Positions 56,148 through 64,000 of a DNA stretch of 64,000 bases are shown here, in pieces. How positions within the stretch are numbered: position 1 is the first letter of the stretch; each line of letters opens with the position of its first letter. Origin of the DNA: Endomychus coccineus (lineage: Eukaryota > Arthropoda > Insecta > Coleoptera > Endomychidae); assembly GCA_958510875.1 (NCBI GenBank), contig OY294071.1, positions 32,022,581 through 32,086,580 on the forward strand, given 5' to 3'. Under the pieces are notes generated by a model that searched no databases, had not been told where the DNA came from, and saw only the letters and a list, made by a program, of their open reading frames with translations. The translations under genes and the position numbers were made by a program.

Positions 56148-57990
56148 TAAGGTAGAATTAGAAAATAACTATTGTTAAATTCGAGCGATTTTTCCGGATA
56201 TTTTTGACTGAGATTGTACTATTGTCATTCTGAGCAGTTTCGCCCAATCTGGCGGATAGCGTCTCCAGAAGTTTTCTCATCAGGTCGACTGTAAAATATA
56301 ACCCCTTGACTTTCCAGTATTACTGAAAACCGAAGAGCGCGTGTATACAATATAATATCAAAAAATGTGTGCTAGACTTCATAGTAATCTGATATCAATG
56401 GTAAGTCTTTGTTTTGTACAATGAAAAACTACAGGAGGAGAAAATTAAAACAAGACTAATAATATAATAGATTATGTACAGTATGACTATAATTATTACC
56501 ACCTACATAACAAGGCCAGAGTGCACTGGCGTATGGAGGTCAGCTACGGTGGTCCATTCTATGAAACTTGTACGGGCAGCACAGCCAGTTTGTTTTTGAA
56601 TAGATAATAGACGCCATTACGTTCTGATTGCTAACTTGTGTTCTACAAAACTACATAGATTTATTATAAATAATCGTATACAAAATTATACTTTATTTTG
56701 TGAGTAGTGGATACTGAATGGTGTAAAGATAAACTGATGTAAGTAATAGCAAAACTTAAAACATTATGGTGTTCTGTACTAACAACCTTCTTGTATTTTT
56801 TGATAATTTGTGTGTATGTGCGTGCGTGCGTATGTATGTGTGTATATGTGTATGTTGTTCGTAATTAACAAACATTCCTGGAAAAGCATCAAACAGAAGC
56901 AATGAACCCCAGCTATCAGAGTTCTGTCTATTTGCATTTTACAAGTACTATAAACTTCATAATCTCACTAAAAGTTGGAGCTCCTTATTTCAATGATACC
57001 TTAAATGCGTTGAAGTAACTTTAAATCTAAATTTTCATCTGCGAAGTTGCTAATTTTCATAAATTTCATAATTCTGAAGATTTGAATTGTAGAATTGGAT
57101 CAACAGGTAGCAAGTCCAACCCTGGAGATTATAAAGGAAGATTCCACCCCCTAAGTGTAACTTAACTACCGTTAGTAACGCAATAAGAAATCAATATTCA
57201 AAATTGGCTATTTCACGCAAAATAATGGCACGCATGAGTGCAATATCCATCAGCGAACTGAGCAGCAAAAGTGTCTGTTTGACACGTAGTTGGATTTTCA
57301 TAATTTAGGGAGATGACATTCATTCTTGTGATGCCAGATATCATTTCTAGAGTGATTCTGTGTTTTAATTTGTTATTACCATTCGGAAATTTTTCTTAAG
57401 ATTTGAAAGCATCTCTGGTTACAGTGTTATCATGTTTTTAGTGACGGGATCTTCACCATTTCGCTTAATTATAAAGAAAAATATATCATCCAATCATTTG
57501 GTTTCCGAAACACACGCACTTATAAAGATACATCATTCATTCAACCTTTTTCATATCTGTCATTGTTGGATAAATGTGGTTTTGCATCATATTTAATTTC
57601 ACCTATGGCATACTAAAAATTACAGACAGGAAACATCTAATCGTGATGTTACCGGGTTAGCTTCACTAGAATTGCTACGAATCCTGGGATTATTTCCCGT
57701 ATTTTGGCATTTATTACCACATAATTTCACTATAAACTGGTGATAAATATTCATCACATAGATCTGATAGTAGTCTATGAAGTTTGAAAGGAAATAACAT
57801 ATTAATATACAGACATATTCTAATTTTAAGTGCATTATTTTTCGATATGATTTTACTAGGGTCATTGTGTGAGATGAGCAGAAGTCATGGGTTCGGAGCA
57901 CTCTCGACACTGCAATGTTCGTAAACGTTCTATATCAGTGTTTCATTAGAATCGATGAGGTCAACCAAAATCAATCAACTTTTTTCCATA
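56148..57990. other. Unassigned AT-rich sequence
   Basis: A short TG-rich patch (gtgtatgtgcgtgcgtgcg, 56812-56830) is present. 57840-57900 shows a scrap (gatgagcagaagtcatggg) similar to the outer part of the palindromic repeat at 58140. No gene. Confidence 0.4.
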
Positions 57991-58760
57991 CCTACCCCTT
58001 ACGGAATTTTCCGAAAAGCGAAAATCCCGAAAAGTTCAGATAATCGCTGAAATATGTTCTGTTAAATCTCAGAAGAACCCCGATTCAAATTTTAAGTGAA
58101 TTATCTTTCTGCAGCATTATTTTACTAGGGTCAATGTGTATGAGATGAGGAGAATTCAAGGTCCCGACACTCTGTAACTTAGTTAATTATGGTTAGGTTA
58201 CCCATATAAAATTTAACCTGTATTATTAATTAAAGGGAGTCTGGGATCTAAGGCTTATTTTTTTACAGATTTCGACAGCAAGCTTCAGTTGGCACTATGA
58301 TGTTTCCTCGGCTAACATAATAAATGGCAACTGTGAATGTTCGTGGTTTCTTCAACTTACCATCGAATTAAGGAAGATTTCGAAATATCTTCATCAATTT
58401 TCTTATTCGAAACAAAACTAATAAATCCGGAATAACCCCGATTCGAAGAATAATTATTACTCTTATCGTGTACCCGAAATGGCCTCTTGTGCATACAAAA
58501 AATTCAACTTGGTCCATGTTTAATGTATCCATTATCAGAGTAAACCGAGTTTACTCTGATGATGATACTAGATTGTTGAAAAGTCCTCAGTACTTTAACA
58601 ATATTTTTAATGTTATAGTATATCCACAGTTGTGAACTTTTTTATAGTGTATCAAAGATCACTATATTTATTTACTGAAAACTTTAAAATTACCCGGGTG
58701 GTATATATACCACCCGGTATACCATTGCTGGAGATGGTTGATCAGTAACTTCATAGTATG

Positions 58761-58821
58761 CCTCGTTCCACTGACGAGCTCATGAGAAGAGCGTAACAGC
58801 TGTCTGGGACTAATATACGAG
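58761..58821 (+). ncRNA. Hammerhead ribozyme-like motif a (left arm)
   Basis: Stem I strand GTTCCA (58765-58770) pairs with TGGGAC (58805-58810), and CTC/GAG pair beyond an internal loop. CTGACGA is at 58771-58777. Helix II is GCTC/GAGC (58778-58781, 58789-58792) with a 7-nt loop. The next box is GTAA instead of GAAA, and helix III strand ACAGCTGT is a palindrome. The predicted cleavage site is after C58804. The A-to-T core change should impair activity. Confidence 0.65.
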
Positions 58822-59587
58822 TTGTCATTGTTCAATCTGGAGAACCAAAACGTTGTCTATCGACTTCTAACACGAGATGTGTTTGTAATTCACTATCTAC
58901 TAGCTGATGTTCAAGATTTATATAATTCATGTCTCACATTTTATCTCTACAGTTTTGTAGTTTTTGATAATGTCGAAAAGATGGTTCCTGTATACAAAGC
59001 CAAATCGCATATCACATTTCACAACCCTCAGAAAAAGGATCACCGGGTTCACAGCAAAAGAAAAATAAGTTCGAAAATACTATGAAATCAAATCAAGAGA
59101 TTCGTTGGAAATATGTTTATTCTGTAAAAAAAAAACAATTTGAAACAATCTTGACACTCAACATATTACTTCAGGACTGAAACACACGTTTAATTCAAAC
59201 ATCCCAAATAATGCGGAAAGTTATTTGAAAAAGTCGTAAATTCGCGTGTCCAGGCCCACTCCAACAAATAATATACGTTTATGGCCATACTGCCGTACAT
59301 TCCCACGAATCTCTTGATTTGATTAATTAGTATTTTCGAACTTATTTTTCTTTTGCTGTGAACCTCGTGATCCTTTTTCTGAGAGTTGTGAAATGTGATA
59401 TGCGATTTGGCTTTGTATACCGGAACCATCTTTTCGACATTATCAGTACTACAAAACTGTAAAGATAAAATGTGAGACATGAATTATTTAAATTTTGAAC
59501 AGCTAGTAGATAGTGAATTACAAACACATCTCGTGTTAGAAGTCGATAGACAACGTTTTGGTTCTCCAGATTGAACAATGACAACTC

Positions 59588-59645
59588 GTATATTAGTCCC
59601 AGACAGCTGTTTCGCTCTTCTCATGAGCTCGTCAGTTGGACGAGG
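59588..59645 (-). ncRNA. Hammerhead ribozyme-like motif b (right arm)
   Basis: On the minus strand: CTGACGA (59635-59629), helix II GCTC/GAGC, GAAAC (59613-59609), palindromic ACAGCTGT, C, then TGGGAC. All conserved core positions are present. Stem I is slightly weakened (GTCCAA where copy a has GTTCCA). This is the best preserved core of the four copies. Confidence 0.7.
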
Positions 59646-60461
59646 CCTACTATGAAGTTACTGATCAACCATCCCCAGCAGTGGTATACCACCCGGGTAA
59701 TTGTCAAGTTTTCAGTAAATAAATATAGTGATCTTTGATACACTATAAAAAAGTTAACAACTGTGGATATACTATAACATTAAAAATATTGTTAAAGGAG
59801 GACCTTTCAGCAATCTAGTATCATCGCCAGAGTAAACTCAGTTTACTCTAATGATGGATACATTAAACATGGACCAAGTTAAATTTTTTGTATGCACAAG
59901 AGGCCATTCCGGGTACACGATAAGAGTAATAATTATTCTTCGAGTCGGGGTTATTCCAGATTTATTAGTTCTGTTTAGAATAAGAAAATTGATGAAGATA
60001 TTTCGAAACCTTTCTTAATTCGATGGTAAGTTGAAGAAACCACGAACATTCACAGTTGCCATGTGTTATATTAGCCGAGGAAACATCATAGTGTCAACTG
60101 AAGCTTAGCTGTCGAAATCTGTAAAAAAATAAGCCTTAGATCCCAGACTCCCTTAATTAATAATACAGGTTAAATTTCATAAGGGTAACCTAACCATAAT
60201 TAACTAAGTTACAGAGTGTTGGGACCTTGAATTCTGCTCATCTCATACACATTGACCCTATTAAAATCATGCTGTAGAAAGATAATTCACTTAAAATTGG
60301 AATCGGGGTTCTTCTGAGATTTAACAGAACATATTTCAACGATTATCTGAACTTTTCGAGATTTTAGATTTTTGGAAAATTTGAAAATGTAAAAGATCCA
60401 TAATTCTAATCTCTGGTTACAGTATGTTTCTATATGCAGTTATTGAACTTCTTTTGATGAC

Positions 60462-60726
60462 AAGGTCTTTCCAGTCCAGATCGATCAGGAACGTCACAAA
60501 CGTATAGCTCCAGACAGCTGTTTAGCTCTTCTCATAGAGCTCAGTGGAACGAGCAAGTTTGCAACGTTCCTGAAGGATCTCTGCTGAAGGTAGTCATAAC
60601 CAACCTACAACGTGGTGACAAGATCAAAATATCTCACGCCATCTATGAATAGATGTCCCATTAAGAAATCAAGCAATGTACCACATTACGTTACGTTACT
60701 GATCGATTTGGACTAGAAAGACAACA
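60462..60726 (-). repeat. Hammerhead-bearing repeat, copy d
   Basis: The outer ends are mutually inverted (ggtctttccagtccagatcg on the left, cgatttggactagaaagac on the right). The interior matches 2431-2663 in reverse. The hammerhead region (minus strand, about 60550-60505) keeps stem I GTTCCA and helix II, but has lost three nucleotides of the CTGANGA box and has TAAAC for GAAAC. Confidence 0.65.
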
Positions 60727-61635
60727 TAATTCATGAGGCTTGAACCTTCAACATTGTTTGACATTTCAACCCTTCTAGGTAGTGCTTCTCAATTAAATAG
60801 CTTCAGAGAGACTCATTTTTTCTAAGTCGAGGCTGACCACAGATTACCAGAGCTCCTTAATTTCCTTTACACGTAGGTTAGTTAATCCGTTCACTGTGAG
60901 GTTGTGTGCTCACTTAAAGTTTATGTTGGTACCAGTGCCTTTTAATGTAATGAGTTCTTAATGCGGTCCTGATTACAACATACGGGCTTAGATCGATTAA
61001 ATTAATTTGTACTTTATGTGTTTTGGGATAAATTTAACTATTTCTCAACTCCCAGAAGGTACTTCAAACCTATTTATTTATCTTATAAAGTAACCCATAT
61101 TTGTAAACGGAGAGGCAGGCATTTAACCTTCAGAGTTGTATTTACGTCGGTTTCCTACGATTTGAGAACATCATGTCTTTAATTAATTCTCTGCTGCTCA
61201 CTAATGAAAGCAGCCATTAATTAACTGAAAAAGTGGCATCCTGATGCCATAAGAATATAAGATTAATTTTGGATTATCTTGAACGCTACAGGCGGGATGT
61301 AAGTGTAATAAGTTGGTATCACGCGGTTGTGACGTAATGAAAACATTCAATGACACGAGTGTACGGTGTGGCGAGGGAAGGGAGGGAAAAGGAGGGATAA
61401 CTCCGAGACGCATTCTTTAATCAAATTTCCGCAAGTTACTGGAATCCTAACATAATAAGCTGCCACCTAGGGGATTATTTCCACTAGACAAATTGTACTC
61501 GGCTGTTCTTGTAATCTAGTAATGCGCCATTATTGTCGGTTGTTGAGGAAACCCATCATTTCAGGATACCATATGCTAGTTATTTTATTATTTCCCACAC
61601 AAAATCATGTTCAACGGAATCGACTAATGTCAAAG
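60727..61635. other. Unassigned AT-rich sequence
   Basis: No supportable feature. Confidence 0.4.
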
Positions 61636-61639
61636 GACA

Positions 61640-62112
61640 AAGGATACAAAAAGAAGGACATTTTGTCTTATAGTCAGGCAGCCATAGATGCGCTGAGCCC
61701 AAGTATCATCAATATTTCTTGGTATCCACTGGGTTCTTACCTTTCAAACCAAATTAAACACTTAGCAGCCAAATCACCCTGTACTGGGTCCCACCCAGGA
61801 CATACAGAGATTGATGAATGGACGGACGACTCGATTGCACGCAAATGAGCTAAAAACGCCCCTAATAGGATTGGAATTCTTCTGTGGTATAAAGAACAAA
61901 CTTAACATGAAATCCTCATAGTAAAAGACAAATAAATCAGTACTAACCACGGGATTTCTCTTCCAGGACATCCTTCTAGATAAATTTGGGAAAAAGGACG
62001 TCTTGGAAAGCTCAAGGGACAGCAGAAATAATTTAAAAGCATCATAGGATTCATGACAGGTCACGGGACACTGCAAACTCAAAGGTCATATGAGAAAAAT
62101 TGGCGTAGTTAA
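61640..62112 (+). mobile_element. RNase-H LINE fragment, family E
   Basis: The plus frame reads H-P-G-H-T-E-I-D-E-W-T-D-D-S-I-A-R-K, the C-terminal RNase H motif (usual form P-G-H-x-x-I-x-G-N-E-x-A-D-x-x-A-R-x-G). In another frame F-M-T-G-H-G-T-L-Q-T follows. Several stops. It ends at the LINE-B copy that begins near 62115. Confidence 0.65.
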
Positions 62113-62114
62113 TA

Positions 62115-62745
62115 ATGGGCCGTGTGGTTCATGGACGGGTCTAAGACTGGCGAGTCTAGCGGAGCCGGAGTCTACTCGTGTACACTCAGAAGGGAGGTTT
62201 CAGTTCCCCTAGTTGCCCACGCAACTGTTTTTCAGGCTCAGGTCTAAGCAATACGGAGCTGTGCCCTGGAAAACCTGAGAGTAAACTACCGGATTTACAT
62301 CTGCACTGACAGCCGAGCAGTCCTGGGCGCACTTCTAGGCTTGCCTTGGAGTGCAGGGAAACAGTAGTGCAGTAACAAACTACTGCTAGTGTGGGTACCC
62401 GCCCACTCTGGCATGAAGGGTAACGAAGTGGCCGATGAAATGGCCAAACGGGGTTCCTTGAACGCCCCTGGCCCCGATGTAATGATCGGAATCTCATCGA
62501 CCACCGGGCTCCACGCCCCCAAGGAGCTACTGGAGAAACAGTGGCTCTCGGTATGACGTGGTGCCCCTGACATGATATAGGTGAAGCTCTACATTAAGGA
62601 GTTCTCGCCTAAACTCTCCGAAAACCTACTTTCCATGAGCAGGAGAGGACTCCTCACAGGAAACTGTCATCTGAATAAACGTCTACACACAATGGGCATT
62701 GTTGAAGACCCAGCGTGCAGTAGATTTGGAGAGGTGGACGAATTT
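62115..62745 (+). mobile_element. LINE-B copy 5, truncated
   Basis: In broken frames: F-M-D-G-S-K-T-G-E-S (start of RNase H), I-C-T-D-S-R-A, W-V-P-A-H-S-G-M-K-G-N-E-V-A-D-E-M-A-K-R-G, then L-L-T-G-N-C-H-L-N and C-S-R-F-G-E. It breaks off near 62740 just before an AT repeat that hosts a mariner. Confidence 0.85.
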
Positions 62746-62767
62746 TTGCACCAAAAAACGTATTTAT

Positions 62768-62786
62768 ATATATATATATATATATA
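62768..62786. repeat. (TA)n tract, mariner target
   Basis: A short TA run. The mariner lies at one of its TA dinucleotides. Confidence 0.85.
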
Positions 62787-63621
62787 CGAGGTGTGGCAAT
62801 TAAGTTCCGAGACTGATTTTTAAAAATTGAAACCAGCTTAGCGAGAAGAATGTAAAGGGCGTGGTTTTAATCTGTATTTATCCCTTGACCTTGGGTAGAA
62901 ATTTCAAGCGGCTACAATGAACAGTCTTGTTGTAATCGTGAAATAACAAACGTGAAAAAATTACACTCGGCAAGTCCGCGACGGAAATCTATGAAAATTT
63001 GCAGACGGTTTATGGGGATCATTGCCTATCCCGTGCCAGAGTTTTTGAGATGTACAAACGTTTTCAGGAGGGTAGGGGGAATGTTGAAGATGACGAGCGC
63101 CACGGGCGGCCTGTGACTTCAAAAAGTGACTTGAACGTTCGAAAAGTAACCGAGATTGTTCGAAAAGACCGTCGATTAAGTATAAGGGCCATTGCGAAGG
63201 CTCCGAGAAAAGATTCGCAAAAAGAGACCCGAAATGTGGAAAGAGAACTCCTGGATTTTCCATCAAGACAATGCGCCGGCTCACAACGCGTACTCTGTCA
63301 AGGATTATTTGGCCAAAAACCAGGTCACAATCGTGGAGCACCCACCATATTTGCCGGATTTAGCACCCTGCGACTACTACCTGTTCCCAAAAATCAAATC
63401 CTGCTTGAAAGGAACCCGCCATGAGTCATTAGAAGACGGCAGCTACTCAACAATCTGTCGGAAGATGACCTGCAGCACTGCTTCACAGAGTGGAAAATTC
63501 GCATGAAGCGGTGTAGGGATGCGAAAGGAGAGTATATTGAAGGGGAAAAATGAAAAAGTGTACAAAATTTAAAAATAAAGATGTTATAGCAATAGTCTCG
63601 GAACTTAATTGCCACACCTCG
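62787..63621 (+). mobile_element. Mariner with an internal deletion (DD34D type)
   Basis: 835 bp with perfect 28-bp inverted ends (62787-62814, 63594-63621; CGAGGTGTGGCAATTAAG...) and TA on both sides. It encodes the first part of a transposase (S-A-T-E-I-Y-E-N-L-Q-T-V-Y-G-D, R-V-F-E-M-Y-K-R-F-Q-E-G-R, V-E-D-D-E-R-H-G-R-P). After a deletion and frame change it has the end: H-Q-D-N-A-P-A-H...P-D-L-A-P-C-D-Y-Y-L-F-P with 34 residues between the two Asp. The first catalytic Asp is in the deleted part. Non-autonomous, but its ends look mobilisable. Confidence 0.92.
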
Positions 63622-64000
63622 TATATTCCAAGAGGGGGGTTAACGGAATGTCACGAAATTTGGACTGAAGGTTCCTCAAATACCAAAAATAAGTATTAAG
63701 TTCAAACCTTAGCCGGAAGGATCATAAAAAAAAATAAAACTCCAAAACTGACCTAAAAAAAGGCAAAAAACCAGTTTTTTTAAAGTTAGACATGGTTCCA
63801 CCCAATATTGGTAATAGGAATTTTAGGATCTTATCATTTTTATCATAAGACACCATTTTTTCTAGGTCGCTAACTTCTATCAAACTTTTACGAACCTCGT
63901 CCTATTTTTCCGTAGATTGACTCCACTATTTGCTTACAATATTTATTGTTAAATTCAACATTCTGATTACACTACTGTGTGATGATTGCTACGAATAGTA
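63622..64000. other. Unassigned AT-rich end of window
   Basis: Nothing supportable; A-rich runs near 63727-63760. Confidence 0.4.

Larger units (their letters stand above)
58005..60385. repeat. Large palindromic repeat, arms ~1.1 kb
   Basis: The left arm (about 58005-59095) and right arm (about 59299-60385) are inverted copies. Examples are gcacaagaggcca/tggcctcttgtgc, cgaacattcacagttgcca with its complement, and agattcgt with its complement at the inner boundary. The spacer is about 200 bp. Each arm contains a hammerhead motif. A 24-nt perfect palindrome (58694-58717, ccgggtggtata plus its complement) is in the left arm only. Frames in the arms (P-V-Y-K-A-K-S-H-I-T-F-H) are mirror copies, with no family match. 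Confidence 0.85.

Noticed and set aside
55904..56155. 83-codon frame at the right end of the fold-back element
   Set aside because: It lies in the terminal inverted repeat and has no counterpart frame in the left arm.
58822..59085. Matching open frames in both arms of the palindrome (also 59342-59584 and 59190-59480)
   Set aside because: They agree only because the arms are inverted copies. No protein family is recognised and frames differ between arms.
1..64000. tRNA or rRNA genes
   Set aside because: No cloverleaf-like sequence with plausible A and B boxes and no rRNA-like stretch was noticed by eye. A covariance search would be decisive.

Overview
This is an AT-rich, intron-containing, transposon-dense eukaryotic window. 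The one recognisable host gene is a Furin-1-type proprotein convertase (Fur1). Its form, with a lysine/threonine-rich spacer exon and alternative C-terminal exons, together with the mixture of mariner, R1-clade, RNase-H LINE and Penelope-like (PLE) elements, points to an insect. I cannot name the order or species.

Layout. (1) 1-15183, minus strand: the 3' two thirds of Fur1. Eight exons can be placed by reading frame, splice sites and phase: the second half of the prodomain, the subtilisin-like catalytic domain with all catalytic residues, the P domain, a spacer cassette, and two alternative membrane-anchored 3' ends (6230-6787 and 1050-1477). All joins considered keep frame. The signal peptide and first half of the prodomain lie upstream, either beyond the window or unrecognised in it. 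Its introns hold LINE remnants, a hammerhead-bearing repeat, a possible TIR element containing a LINE, and a dead mariner. (2) 15184-64000: no host exon that I can support; almost everything recognisable is mobile.

Mobile content of the large region. LINE-A (CR1/Jockey-like, no RNase H) is present as several decayed copies. LINE-B (an RNase-H LINE ending in a TTGA-repeat tail) has five copies. Other RNase-H LINE ends are at 43.4, 45.4 and 61.7 kb. An R1-clade LINE at 39991-41849 sits inside an AC/ACAY microsatellite. Two copies of one GIY-YIG PLE lie at 23.3-24.4 and 26.2-30.9 kb, and 3' ends of a second PLE family at 16.0 and 51.6 kb. A complete DD41D mariner (28537-30000) and a 1.6-kb TIR element (26511-28121) are nested in the second PLE; the latter splits the RT catalytic motif. 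A mariner with an internal deletion lies at 62787-63621. Fold-back and satellite-like elements occupy 51.97-53.12, 54.37-56.14 and 58.0-60.4 kb.

Most notable: hammerhead-ribozyme-like motifs of two kinds (PLE 3' ends, and a canonical type in a palindromic repeat); precise nested insertions with an empty-site paralog in the same window; a family of TIR elements with termini TAGTCGAG and 3-bp target duplications, some carrying inverted satellite arrays; and a Fur1 gene that encodes the last P-domain strand twice, in two successive exons.
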